Positions 34,251 through 44,979 of a DNA stretch of 64,000 nt are shown here, piece by piece. The notes under the pieces were generated by a model, which had not been told where the DNA came from, did no database searches, and worked only from the letters and a program-made list of their open reading frames with translations. The stretch is from assembly GCF_029962835.1 (NCBI RefSeq), contig NC_080578.1, forward strand, positions 54,057,001-54,121,000. The letters run 5' to 3'. The DNA comes from Magnolia sinica (lineage: Eukaryota; Streptophyta; Magnoliopsida; Magnoliales; Magnoliaceae). The position numbers and the translations under genes are program-made. Numbering within the stretch: position 1 is the first letter of the stretch; each line of letters starts with the position of its first letter.

Positions 34251-36190
34251 ATGTCAAATTTTGATAGCCTTTCAATCACTAGGCCTCCACCATTTGATGG
34301 CTCCAATTATGCCTATTGGAAAGCCAGGATGAGAATTTTCTTAAAATTCATGGATGAGAGCATGTGGCAAGCCACAGTTACTAATTGGACCCCTCCAACC
34401 ACTGAAGTAACTGGTACTGACGGATCCAAAACTATGAAAGTCACACCTTATTTTTCTTAGACCACTCTTCAGAAAAGTGAGAGTAGTGACAATGCAAAGG
34501 CTCTAAATGCAATCACTTGCGCACTATCACCGGATGAATTGAAGAGAATTATATCCTGTGATACTGCAAAGTAAGCCTGGGATATTTTAGAAATGACACA
34601 CGAGGGAACAACAATTGTCAAGAAATCTAAAGTCTAAATCCTCACAATCAAATTTGAGGAAATATGTATGGAAAAAAGTGAAACTTTCATGGAATTCTAT
34701 ACAAGATTAAAAGACATTGTTAACTCTATGTGAGGTCTCGGTGATAGAATCCCAGACAGCAAAGTCTGTGCAAAGATACTTCGCTCACTACCTGAACGGT
34801 TCAATTCAAAGGTGACGGCAATCCAGGAACTTCGTGATACGGATAATAAGAGGGTAAAAGAATTAGTTGGTTTCTTACAGACCTATGAGTTAACTTTTAA
34901 AGCTCCTAAAGGTAAATCTATCACTCTTAAATCTTCTAAATGTATTTCTCAAGAAAATAGTAGTAATTCTGATTTAGAAAAATTTGAAGATGATATGGAC
35001 CTTTTAGCTGAAAAGTTTTATAAGATTTTCAAAAGTAAAAAGAGGGTTGATTTATAAAAACCTAATAAAAAGAAAAGATCTAAATCTAAAACCTGAAAAT
35101 CTTTAAAAGATAGTCAATGTTACAACTACCATGAATATGAGCATTTAGCGAACAAGTGTCCTGAAAAGGACAAACTGAAAAAAAAAAGGTATGTTGGCTA
35201 CTTGGGATGAATCTTCCAGTTCTGAAGCCTCTTTTGAATCAGAAGATTCTGAAACCGAGTTGGGTAATGAAGTCAAAGCCCTTATGACTCTAGCCAACTT
35301 CACTTTTTCAGATATGATGATTCAACTAGTGAAGAAAATCTGAATAGTGATCATGAAAATGAAGAAGATCTTCAAGATGCTTAAAATGTCCTTTATAAGG
35401 AGAGTTGTAAAATTCCTGTTAAACTTAAACTTTAGAAAGAGAAGTTTTCAAAACTTAAAGAAAATTTTGATTCTCTTATTTTAGAAAAACCTCACATTTC
35501 AAATTGTTTTGAAAAAACTAAGGGCAACTTAGATTTCAAAACCCCCCAAGTTGAAAACTTAAAATCTGAAATCGAAAAGCTAAAACTTGAAGTCTCTTCA
35601 CTCTTGAGTTTAAAGGACACATGAAAGTATGCCCAAAGTGATCCTAAGTTAGAAAAACTATTATCCGGATCCAGAAAATGTGGCGACCGATCTGGATTGG
35701 GCTACGACAAAAATATTTCTCACAAACATAAGAATACTCCTCCTAAGTTTGTGAACGAAGAGTCTTCAAACTCAAAAGGGAAAAGTCTAAATTAAAATAA
35801 TCCTAAAAATGCTAAAACTTTTCAATCCTTAAAACCTAAAAGCAATCATATCAACTATAAAAATCAGAATTGTAATACTTTAGCTAAGATAATTGTTAAT
35901 TTACTTAAGGAGCTGTTAAAATCTAACTCAGTGGGTCGGTCTTATAACAACTATAAACATAAGAAAACCAATTATACTCCTAAACCCAAGACTGTAATGA
36001 AATGGGTTCCTAAGGTTACTTGCTTGGTTGTCCACACTGCTTTCAAAGCTACAAGCCATTCAAAGTGGTACCTAGATAGTGGATGCTCTAGGCACATGAC
36101 TTATGAAAAAGGTTTGTTTACCAATCTTAAAGACATGACTGATGGTTCTGTCACATTCGGTGATGGTATCTCCAGGCTTGTTTTCTCTGA
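34251..36190 (+). pseudogene. Copia gag and protease of element B, broken and fused to Athila sequence
   Basis: Starts MSNFDSLSITRPPPFDGSNY, then YWKARMRIFLK, the copia gag N-terminal pattern. Later FMEFYTRLKDIVNSM and KILRSLPERFNSKVTAIQEL are the UBN2-type gag core. The zinc knuckle (about 35118-35159) reads CYNYHEYEHLANKC: first Cys, His and last Cys remain, second Cys is Tyr. A coiled-coil tail (LKSEIEKLKLEVSSLLSL, about 35560-35620) follows. The protease motif WYLDSGCSRHMT (36066-36101) keeps D-S-G. More than ten stops occur. After FGDG at about 36160 the frame runs on without a stop into Athila text (about 36200) until TAA at 36234-36236. Confidence 0.82.
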
Positions 36191-36239
36191 TTCCATTAAG
36201 ACAGCCCAAATTAATGATATGTTCCTTAACGAATAACTT

Positions 36240-37553
36240 TTAGATATCTCTCATTTACCTTAGTATGCTGATATTACAAATTATCTTGCTACATGTATCA
36301 CGCCGACATGTTGAATCAAGCAAGATAAGAAAAAGTTCTACACCGAGGTGCGCAAGTGCATCTGGGATGATTCATACTTATTCAAGTATTACACAAATCA
36401 AATTATATGGAAATGTGTGCCAGATGATGAATATCAAAATGTAATCCCCTTCTGCCACTCTCATGATTGTGGTGGCCACTTTTCGACCAAGAAAACCATA
36501 GTGAAAATTCTTTAGTGTGGCTTTTAATGGCCCACTTTATTTAAGGACACCAATGAATTTTGCAAAGCATGCGAGCGTTGTCAAAATTTGGGAGGATTGT
36601 CCCATCAAAACATGATGCCACTAAACCCCATTCTGACCATTGAGGCATTCTATTGCTGAGGCATCAATTTCATGAGACCATTTCTCCAATATTTTAGAAA
36701 TCTTGACATTCTACTCGTAGTAGACTATGTTACTAAATGAGTCGAAGCGATCCCATGCCGAAATATTGACCATCACATGGTCATTAAATTTTTAAAAGAA
36801 AACATCCTTTCTCGGTTCGGTACGCCTTAAGTCATTATCAGTGATGGCGGGTCACACTTTTATAATAGGCCTTTCAGAAGCTTAATAAAGAAATACGATA
36901 TTACACACAAGGTGAGTACCTCCTATCAACCATAAAGAAGCGGCCAAGCTAAGATCTCCAATAGGAAAATTAAACAAATTTTGTGAAAGACAGTTAACCC
37001 TAATCATAAAGATTGATCAATTTGATTGACTGATGTTTTATGAACAAAGTGTATTGTCTATAAGACCCTCATTGGAATGTCTCCCTTTAGAGTCATCTAT
37101 GGGAAAGCTTGCCACTTTCCTGTGGAGCTGGAACATAAGGCCTACTGGACAATAACAAATCTGAACTTTAATTTGGACAACACCGGCTTGCTGTGCAAAT
37201 TGCAAATCAATGAACTTGAAGAGATCCGGAACGATGCATATGAAAGTTCGAGAATTTACAAGGACAAGATGAAGAAGTTCCATAACTGGAACATTCTTCA
37301 TAAAACATTCGAGTCACATCAAAAAGTCCTTCTATACAATTCTAGGCTCCATTTATTTTCGAAAAAACTGAGATCTTGTTGGACCGACCCCTTTATTGTC
37401 AAAACGGTTTATCCTCATGGGGCTATAAAGATTGAAAACCTAATAAATGGTCATATTTTTAAAGTAAATGGATATCGTCTCAAGCTATTCATTGGGAAAT
37501 TTGATTCAGAGGACACATCCATTTATTTGATTGATCTTGTATATCAAGATTGA
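36240..37553 (+). pseudogene. Athila-type integrase of element C, broken in its first half
   Basis: From about 36263 reads ADITNYLATCITP and KFYTEVRKCIWDDSYLFKYY, the connection between RNase H and IN. HHCC zinc region: HSHDCGGHFSTKKT (about 36456) and CKACERCQN (36561-36587). DDE core: FYC then GINFMRPFLQYF and VVDYVTK (about 36645-36740), IISDGGSHFYN (about 36835; second Asp kept), and QAKISNRKIKQI (about 36945), where the expected Glu in 'EVSNREI' is not seen (I-S-N-R-K). Stops occur near 36513, 36657, 36738, 36828 and several more to 37050. The last 158 codons (37077-37553) are open, ending in the IN C-terminal domain FVNG-like FKVNGYRLKLFIG, then TAG-free to TGA. Confidence 0.82.
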
Positions 37554-38254
37554 CCTCCTAGTCTGATAGATGTATAATTAGATTTATTTCTATCCTAAGA
37601 TTTAGGATAATGATAACTTGTTTTATGTTTTCATGCTGACTCCCTTTACATGATGAGAACTTTAGAAATGCTTCAATTCTCATTATTCAGGTATTATCTT
37701 CCTATCACTTCCCTTTTATTTTCTTTGACTCCTGTTAAATTGATTGTTCACAACTTTTACATTGAGGACAATGTAGATTTTAGGTTGAGGGGTGTGAAAT
37801 TAGGTAGACTAATCTATATTTTCCTAGTTTTGAGCCAAAATCATAGAAAAATTTTAAACTTTTCAATTTTAAAACTCACTTGGAAAGTGAAAATCTATGT
37901 AATTGAGCATGTTTTGAGTATTCGGATAAGATAGAGAATTGAATTTTTGAAAATTTATAATTTAATCAACTGAGTAAACTATTGGTTAAGTTCGCCTAAT
38001 AATTTGATTAATAGAAAGTTCAAACATCAATTGAACCTAGTTCACCATTCACACTTGACTCATATTATATGAAGAATACTGGAATTTCTGTTATCAACAT
38101 TTTTATCACTAAATGGTACTAGGAACCAAGTCTGAAGATCCTTATTTACCTTAAGAACAATGAAAAAGAAGAAAAATCAATTACAAAACTATTAGATCGA
38201 CAAAAAGGCCATACAAATATATGTTTCAATGAAAATTCAAGTAAAAGAAGGAAA
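37554..38254 (+). other. Athila 3' non-coding region, left part
   Basis: Contains TTGAGGACAATGTAGATTTTAGGTTGAGGGGTG (the ACATTGAGGACAATGT core at about 37760 is an 8-base-arm palindrome), a signature seen downstream of IN in Athila elements. No ORF of note. Confidence 0.55.
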
Positions 38255-39445
38255 TGAAAAGGCCTAGCTATATGTCCTAGAGGGGGGGGTGAATAGGACA
38301 ATGACAAATAAAACTTATAACAGCGAAATTAAAAAGAATATGATAACCAAAATAAATCACAATGCAAGAAAGTAAAATAACCTCAAAATTCAGATCTTGA
38401 GAGGTTGATACAAATGTTGTTCTAAGGACAACCTTACTCCAAAAACCAGAGTTTATGGTAGGACAACCTTATTTCTAGAAAGATCTTTGTATCAAATCTC
38501 AAACCAAAGAGGAATACAGAAATAAATACAAACTGAATTGAAATAAATTGTAATCACAAATGTATTGTTCTAGGGACAGCCATACACCATAAAAATGGCA
38601 GGGCAACCTTGCTGGAACAACTTTTAAAGGAAATTGAATAACAAGCTGATAAAGGAATAGCAAAAAATAAATTCTAAACTATTACAAAATTCTCACAATG
38701 CTTGAATTAAATGATTATAACATTCACCACCATACATACATCCCACAAAAGAATAATGAAAGATCAGAAGTATAAATCATTCAACCACAACACAAAGGAT
38801 TATAGTGGTTCGCCTGTGTGTTCACCAACTGTTAAACAATAGCCACACAGAATGCTACTCCACTCCTAATATCCTCACATAGGGGATATTAGCGTTTACT
38901 AACAAAATAGGTTTTTCCAGGTTCACCCAAAACCTTTACAATTGTGTCTTTGTCTGTGGGCTTACACAAATAAAAAACCCCACTTCTGAGTTTTCCTGGC
39001 TCTCCTCAGATAACCAATACAATAAGATTTTTCTGGCAAATCTTGAAAGAAACCAAAACAAAAAGGAATTTACAATTAAATGTAAAATACCTGATTATCT
39101 CCTTCGTTATAGCAGCCCAGTAGAACCAAATCAGAGTAGATGATTGAATGTCCAAGTTCAATGTCCAGTACTCAATTACAATGGTTCTAATTCTAATAGA
39201 TTTTAAATTAAACCAAATAGGGCTTGCCTTAATTGATTTTGATACCAAAGAAAGGAAATAACAATTCCTCTTATCAAATTAGATTGGAATAGTAGAAACA
39301 AAATCAATTAAATAAAGCTAAGAAAAGAGAATATTAAATAAGCACAATTAGCTTAGATGGAGCACAGAATTATCTCTTAGAAGTTCGACGAAGATTGGCT
39401 TGAATGGATTAATTAATTTGATGATCTCTTCTGAGATTCGTGCAC

Positions 39446-39453
39446 TATTTATA
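39446..39453 (-). promoter_or_regulatory. TATA box of the copia LTR
   Basis: Reads TATAAATA on the minus strand, just downstream of the motif array at 39474-39810. Confidence 0.55.
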
Positions 39454-39473
39454 GGTGAGCAGATCGCATCTTC

Positions 39474-39810
39474 GACTGGTCTAGAGAGCTCTTCGACTAG
39501 TCGAAGCAATAACAGATATTTGAAAAATCAGGCGCGATAAGCTTTGACCGTTCTACGACTGGTCGAAGGTCTCCTTCGACTGATCGAAGAACCTAAAAAA
39601 CATCGCTGGATTTTGAGTCGAAGATTTTGACTGGTCGAAGATGCAGTCGACACTGTTCCTTTGACTGGTTGAACAGATTCCTGGACTAGTCGAAGCCTAA
39701 CAGATTTTATCCGAAATTTGTAACAAATTTACGACTGATCGAGGAATTTCTTAGACTGGTCGAAGCAACTCTAGGACTAGTCAAAGAAGGCCTAGGACTA
39801 GTCGAAGAAC
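39474..39810 (-). promoter_or_regulatory. Array of ~11 GACTRGTCGAAG motifs upstream of TATA
   Basis: In about 340 bp the plus strand shows repeated near-palindromes such as TTCGACTAGTCGAAG, CGACTGGTCGAAG, TTCGACTGATCGAAG, GGACTAGTCGAAG and AGACTGGTCGAAG, irregularly spaced. Being upstream of the TATA box in transcription sense, they look like promoter/enhancer elements. Sireviruses are known, from memory, for repeated palindromic motifs in their LTRs. Confidence 0.7.
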
Positions 39811-40245
39811 AGACCAAACTTATGTAAAATAAACATTCAATTTATGTATCCAAAGTGACCTACTTCTAAGGTTAACCTAAGGTCAGTCAAACCTCAACCA
39901 TGAAGTAAGGACATTGAAACATTATGAACTAGTGACCTTGAAGTATGAGCCTTGAAGTCTTGATGTAGTTCAATCTTGAAATCTTGATGTAGCTCAATCT
40001 TTAAATCTTGATGTAGCTCAATCTTAAAAGTGTCTTGAGTTCTTTACAAACTGCCTTGTACTCTTCTTGAAGTCTTGCAGCTTGAGTCTTGTCTTGAGAG
40101 CAGTTCTTGCATTCAAGATTGATCCTTGTACTTGTGAGCTTTGCTTGTTGTGAGCTTAGCTTGTTCATGAATGTTGATCCTTGAGAGAACTTCACTTATG
40201 CAAGTTATATATAACAGTGATTTTGGCACCACAAATTTGACAACA

Positions 40246-40692
40246 GACAAGGATATAAACTATAGCACTTACAGGAAAAGACTAGAAACAATGGGGAAAA
40301 GGTTGTCAATATAAAATCCAAAAGCTGAAAAAGAAGTGAAAAAGGGATGGGTTTGGAATCATCATTTGTGTTGATGTGTTCGTCTTGAAGTGATGAGCAT
40401 GGCTGACACTATCAAATGAAAATTATCTCTTATAAGAAGTGAGTTAGGAGTCATTGGACACACTAGGAACTTGAGTTTGGATGTATTTTATTAGTTAGTT
40501 GATGTAGGAGGACGTAGTTTATTTTGTTTACTCGTAAGATGTTTCTTTAGATTATTAAAATTTCACTTCTTCATCCTTGACTCTTACTTATTCATAAAGG
40601 ATTGCACAGAAGGTTGTTTTTGAAAGGAGATTTAAAAATTGAGAATATGAAAGTTTGCTTCATGCATGTTTTGCTCGGGACTAGCAAAATGT
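40246..40692 (+). other. Athila 3' non-coding region, right part
   Basis: Resumes after the copia LTR. Includes GAAAAAGAAGTGAAAAAGGG and, before the G-run, GGGACTAGCAAAATGTG, a pre-PPT phrase typical of Athila/Tat elements. No ORF. Confidence 0.55.
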
Positions 40693-40708
40693 GGGGGGGG
40701 GGGGGGGG
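40693..40708 (+). promoter_or_regulatory. G-run polypurine tract of element C
   Basis: Sixteen G residues directly before the LTR start TGTTGGTTAAAT. Very long for a PPT; slippage in the genome or the read is possible. Confidence 0.7.
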
Positions 40709-40984
40709 TGTTGGTTAAATATTACATATTTCTCTCAATTTATTCCTGGTTTTATGGACATGATAGTACTTAATCGATTTATTTATACTTGTTTTCTCTT
40801 ACGAGGTGATTTTGTAAGCTTTTGAGAAAATGATGTTAAAAGAGGTGAATTAATGCTCAAAAGATTACCAAAGTGAAGCTTCGAGATTTGGAGGTCATGA
40901 ATGAAGAATTTACATGCCAAAGATCCAAAAAAGCAAGTGCAGAGATGGGAAAAAAAGATTAGGAAAATCACAGAAGTAACTGAA

Positions 40985-41260
40985 GAAAACAGACTGTTTG
41001 GCTCGACCTTTGACTGAACCAAAGCAATGTTTGGTGCAACCGAAGACAGGTTCAGTATGATCAAAAGTAAACAAAATAATCCAGCAACAATTGTAAATTT
41101 TAGAGCTAATTCGGTCCGACTAAGGATTAATTCGGAATGACCGAAGTCAGGTCTGGTGCAACCAGAGAAACACTCAGTGCGACCGAAGGGAGACAGAGAG
41201 TTAAATATTATTTGAATTCGACTTTGATGCAATTGACAATAACTTTGGTGCGATCGAAGC
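40985..41260 (+). promoter_or_regulatory. Array of ~8 GGTGCGACCGAAG-like motifs upstream of TATA
   Basis: TTTGGTGCAACCGAAG, TTCGGAATGACCGAAG, CTCAGTGCGACCGAAG, TTTGGTGCGATCGAAG and weaker relatives, 25-45 bases apart, all upstream of TATAAATA at 41314-41321. Function inferred from place and repetition. Confidence 0.6.
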
Positions 41261-41313
41261 GTAACTTGATTACGTAAATTGGAGGTAGCTTCAAAGTCGA
41301 TTCGAGTAAAACT

Positions 41314-41321
41314 TATAAATA
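41314..41321 (+). promoter_or_regulatory. TATA box of element C LTR
   Basis: TATAAATA in ACTTATAAATAGAGGTC, with the motif array immediately upstream. Confidence 0.6.
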
Positions 41322-42123
41322 GAGGTCTTTTAAGAGTTTATAGACACAAATTAGGCTAGAAGGAAGACGACAAGGTGCTGGATAACTTTAAGGAGTCTTC
41401 CATCTTCTTTGAATCCTTTGTTCTAGTTAGTTTTTCATGTTTGCTTTAAGAGTTTTTGGCTTAATCATGTCTTTAGTTGGCTAATCTCTTAGCTAGGGCT
41501 AAGAGGTAAAGCTTGTAATTTATTTTAAGTCTTTCCTTACTTTGATTCAAGTTGTTTGATATTCATGTTTGATATTTCATAGTTATGGTTTGAATTTAAA
41601 AAGTATTTTGGTTATTACTTTGATCTATTGTCGACTTCAACAAATCTCTAAATGCTTTCTTCCCTATTTGTGATTGTTTGATCTGTAGAATTCTTTAATA
41701 TACCATTGACTACGGACATGGTAGATTCTTTAAACTTTCTATAATCAATTTAATAAGATGGTTATATGTTGAACTAATCATATGAATATCGAGATTCTGT
41801 TTTGGACCTGTTTATGATGTTTTAACTGCTCTATCATCAAAATGGATAGATTAGAACTTCGATTTCACTTGAAGCATTAATTGGATCAAGTAAGATAGCT
41901 TTAGAATAACTAGAAGTGGATCCTTGGCGCTCTAATGTTTCCTTTATAGATAATTTTCCTTCACAAACATTATTTCCTTCAAAGAATAAATTTAAGTTTA
42001 CTCTCTAGTTCTAATTCTTAATTAGTTCAAAAATTTACACATCTTCAGTCCATGTGGGTACGACCTTGGTCTCACCGAGATTATTACTATATCGCAACCC
42101 TGCACTTGGGGTACAACCTAACA

Positions 42124-42830
42124 GTTGGTCATTCATCATGTGAGGCCCTCCATTAATGTTATTCTCTATCACATGAGGTCCACCTTCAATATCCATCATC
42201 CACCATGAGGAGCTCATCTTTGATGTGGACTATCCATCATATGGGCCTCATATCCATCATAGGAGTACGCATTAGATATATGCCACTCATCATTAAGGTT
42301 GACCTTTGATGTGGACCGTCCATCATGTGGGACCCATGTTGATGTAGATCATCCATCATGTGAGGCTCACCATTATTAATTGCCCATCATGTGGAGCCCA
42401 GCTTTGATGTGGACTATCCATCATGTGGCCTTCACCTTTAATGTGGGTTTCCCATCATGTGGGGCTCACCTTTGATGTGGGCTATTCATCATCAGGAGCC
42501 GACCTTTGATGTACATCGTCCATCATGTGGGGCCACCTCATTATGGGGCATCCATCATTTGGGGCCCAACATCATTATCCACTACCCATCATGTGCATCC
42601 CACCTTTGATGTGGATAGTCCGTTATGTATGCCCCACATTTGAAGTGGGTCGACCATCATAACCTGCTTTGGATATAGGCTTTTAATCATTATGAGCCAA
42701 TTTTTTATGTGGAGCATCAATATTTAGGCCCACATTAATATGGATCATCCATCATGTGGCCCCGTGTGAGCCCTTCCTCTAATGTAGATAGTCCACTATG
42801 TTAGGCCTCCTTTGAAATGGATAGAGAAAG
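42124..42830 (+). repeat. Minisatellite, ~38-40-bp unit (CATCATGTGGGGCYCACCTTTGATGTGG)
   Basis: About 17-18 diverged units: CATCATGTGGGGC, CACCTTTGATGTGGACTATC and variants. Left edge meets the Athila LTR. Right edge passes into an AT-rich stretch ending GGAGGCATCCAAACATGCCC near 43050, which looks like a transposon end, so the array is probably internal to a MITE-like element. Confidence 0.8.
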
Positions 42831-43053
42831 ACACCGGAGAGAAGTAGAAAAGCCACGGGTTAAATAGCTAACAAAAATAACTTATTAAGATAAGTAGCTT
42901 TTAGCAATAAGTTACTTTCACAAGTTATGATAAGCAGCTTTTTGCAATAAGTTACTTTCACAATTATGCTCACCAGACTTACTTAAGTAAAAAAAGTAAA
43001 TTAATTAACATAAGTTAAAGTATAACTTATTTGGAGGCATCCAAACATGCCCT
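42831..43053. mobile_element. MITE-like right end following the minisatellite
   Basis: Contains a doublet of AAGCAGCTTTTTGCAATAAG-type text (near 42894 and 42925). On the minus strand the edge reads AGGGCATGTTTGGATGCCTC, a form common at plant hAT/Harbinger MITE ends. The opposite terminus is not visible. Confidence 0.4.
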
Positions 43054-43490
43054 AAAAATACCATGGGCTCCCATGCACACATCACGCCGGTCTTGAGATA
43101 TATAAACCATTTGATGGGTGGTTTTAAGTCCCGGTAGTCGAAATCAATTACACAAAAATAGGTCAGATCAATATTTAGATCCATCTTTATTAGAGCCTGT
43201 TATCGATTGCTTACGATTCTTACGTACATTTCTTAAAACATTGTAAACATTTCATCTACGTACGGCTTTCAAAATAGATGTTTCTAAAATATGAGACAAA
43301 TCTAAAATATATTCCATCATTTTATCAGTGCACTTTTTGATAGCTTATGAAATGGGCTCTGGATTCAATGGCCAGTTTAAATTGTTGGAATGGACCGTCC
43401 GAGAGAACCGATGCAACTGGGACGCTGAATCATTCAAGTCATAGGCGAAGTTTTGTGCTCACCGACCCACATACAGGTAAAGTCAATTAG
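43054..43490. other. Unassigned stretch
   Basis: Mixed AT-rich sequence without a recognised repeat, ORF or motif. Confidence 0.4.
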
Positions 43491-43494
43491 ACTC

Positions 43495-43640
43495 ACAAGA
43501 GTCTACTCTTGCCCTGGTGGTAAACTCACAAGAGTTTTAATTCCAGGTCATGGTTCGATTACCCATACGTGGTGAAATCCCAGTACGGCGTATGCATGTG
43601 GTTGCGTAAAGCTAATTTGACTGTTCAAATTACATTCATC
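43495..43640 (+). mobile_element. Possible tRNA-derived SINE head
   Basis: TTGCCCTGGTGGTAA (43509-43523) resembles a pol III box A and GGTTCGATTACCC (43552-43564) a box B with one extra base, about 30 bases apart. No clear poly-A/T tail or target duplication, so this is tentative. It is not a functional tRNA: no cloverleaf stems could be drawn. Confidence 0.3.
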
Positions 43641-44589
43641 TTTAATTTAACGGTTGGATGGTCACACATTGTGGTCACAAAAATTTCACTTATGTGATAA
43701 TCTCCCTGAAAGATGGGTGGACGGTTAGAAATCTTAAATATCGAGTCGTCCTGTTCCGACAAACAAGTTAATGCATGCACGGTACGATTTCTGCGTGCCT
43801 GCTTATCGAGTACGTCATACACTGCCTGGGCATCATACATCTACCCATTTACTACCCGCTATTTTTTCCATAAACAATCCCATACACCCCGCTGTATGCT
43901 ACCGTTCATGCTGCCCCATCTTTGTTGCAGCTATACAATTGTTAAAAGCTATTCGCGCCATGAAAACGGTAGGTATCAACATGAGCTTCACTCAACTCGA
44001 AATGATGCTAACCCAATCGTTCTATGGGCCAAACCCGATGAGTGGATCTGGCAGAATTTTTTTACCAAGGCATCTTCAAAGTGGCACCACTTGATGAACG
44101 TATTAGATCTCATGCACAAATAGCACGTTCGCATGCATGCCTGGAAGAATGAAAACCATCAATCTCCGGCGAAAAAGACTTCAATTGTGACAGGCGCGGG
44201 CTAAAGCTGGCCAAAGCATGTCTAGGAGTTTAGATGGAATGGGCTGGTGGCGCTTAGGCTTCTCAATGTCCGGTCATTCGCTAGATACCCAGACCCAGGA
44301 CCTGGCTCAGCCAAGCCTTTTAACCGGGTACCCATTATGACAATCTTAAATTAGCCATGTTCCAGTAGGCCATTGTTTTCAACCTTTATGTATATGCAAA
44401 TAATCTTTATGTTTGGCGATTTATTCAGACTCGTTCGGCTCTGAGTCAAGTTGCAACTCAAGCGAGTCAGTGGTAAAATGGGTCAAATACTCTGCAGATT
44501 TCTCCGCTGAGTCTGAGATGGACTCAGATGAGTCAGGTAGGACTGGGACACGTTAGCAATCCTTGAACCAAATACATGCCCTGCAAATA
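43641..44589. other. Unassigned stretch with open frames but no known domain
   Basis: Two overlapping plus-strand open frames (43713-44123 and 43771-44094) have no recognisable domain, splice pattern or codon bias and are not called as genes. MITE-like phrases (ACGGTTGGATGGTCACACAT near 43650) are present. 44440-44560 repeats short GACTCAGATGAGTCAGG-like text. Confidence 0.4.
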
Positions 44590-44979
44590 TGGGAGCAAAT
44601 CAGTTACTCTCCTAATAAAAGTTAGTTTTGGCAACGGTATTTATAAAAAGTAAATTATTTGGTTATACTTACAACATAAGTAAAACATTCAAGTTTTTTA
44701 ACTTTTTATTTTATTGTCTCCCTCTTCTTTCTCTTTCTCGTCTCTGCATGTGATGATGGATGATCCGTGTCAATTGTGGCCTCATGTGATGGACGGTCCA
44801 TATTGAAGGTACCCACAGGATAGATGGTACACGTCAAAAGTGGGTGCATATGACAGATGACCCACAACAAGGTTGGCCCATAGATGGGCAACCTACATCA
44901 AAGGTTGGCCCCTAATGATGAATGACCTATGTCCAAAGTGAGCTCCATATGATTGAAGATCTACATCAAAAGCGGAGTA
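44590..44979 (-). repeat. Inverted relative of the 42124 minisatellite element
   Basis: 44740-44975 carries about six units that are reverse complements of the 42124 array (GTGATGGACGGTCCATATTGA, ACATCAAAGGTTGGCCC, ACCCACAACAAGG). The AT-rich stretch 44625-44730 mirrors 42900-43040. So a second copy of the same element lies in opposite sense, cut at the right by the copia LTR. Confidence 0.55.

Larger units (their letters stand above)
33133..36190 (+). mobile_element. Element B: Ty1/copia (Sirevirus-like), truncated at both ends
   Basis: Partial 5' LTR (33133-34166), PBS (34169-34181), gag (34251-~35990) and the protease motif (36066-36101). No integrase, RT, RNase H or 3' LTR follow; an Athila-type integrase region begins at about 36190. 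The LTR matches the reverse complement of the copia LTR at 38255-40245 from about its middle, so roughly the first 0.9 kb is missing. The long gag with a coiled-coil tail fits the Sirevirus group of copia elements. Confidence 0.82.
38255..40245 (-). mobile_element. Copia (Sirevirus-like) LTR, minus orientation, probably solo
   Basis: On the minus strand it starts TGTTGTCAAATTTGTGGTGC (at 40245) and ends GGCCTTTTCA (at 38255). No PBS follows the end and no PPT precedes the start, so it is solo. The bases next to it (GGAAA left, GACAA right) agree at only 3 of 5 places, so the duplication is unclear or mutated. A TATA box lies at 39446-39453 (minus) and a dense motif array just upstream. Element C sequence continues on both sides. 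It matches the LTR of element B over B's preserved part. Confidence 0.8.
36190..42123 (+). mobile_element. Element C: Athila-type Ty3/gypsy remnant, split by a copia LTR
   Basis: Integrase region (36240-37553), a long 3' non-coding part (37554-38254 and 40246-40692), a G-run polypurine tract (40693-40708) and the 3' LTR (40709-42123). The gag, PR, RT and 5' LTR are absent. Lineage is taken from the integrase text (GMSPFRVIYGKACHFPVELE, then HKAYW) and from the LTR end (TACGACCTTGGTCTCACCGA), which are typical of Athila/Tat elements. A minus-strand copia LTR (38255-40245) interrupts it. Confidence 0.8.
40709..42123 (+). repeat. Element C 3' LTR, 1.4 kb
   Basis: Starts TGTTGGTTAAATATTACATA and ends GGGGTACAACCTAACA. 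TATAAATA at 41314-41321 with a motif array upstream (about 40985-41260). The GTGGGTACGACCTTGGTCTC .. ATTATTACTATATCGCAACC block before the end is the classic Athila/Tat LTR terminus. The right flank is minisatellite. Confidence 0.82.

Noticed and set aside
39474-39810. CRISPR-like array of near-palindromes
   Set aside because: Units are irregularly spaced and diverged, and lie in a plant LTR upstream of a TATA box; CRISPR arrays are not expected in nuclear plant DNA.
40783-41232. Minus-strand open frame of 149 codons
   Set aside because: Lies within the Athila 3' LTR opposite to its transcription and covers the promoter motif array; hydrophobic low-complexity reading only.
43500-43570. tRNA gene
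   Set aside because: Box A- and B-like motifs are present but the acceptor, anticodon and T stems do not pair; a SINE head is more likely.
43713-44123. Two overlapping plus-strand frames (136 and 107 codons)
   Set aside because: No recognised domain, and two frames open at once argue against either being a gene. Left as unassigned.
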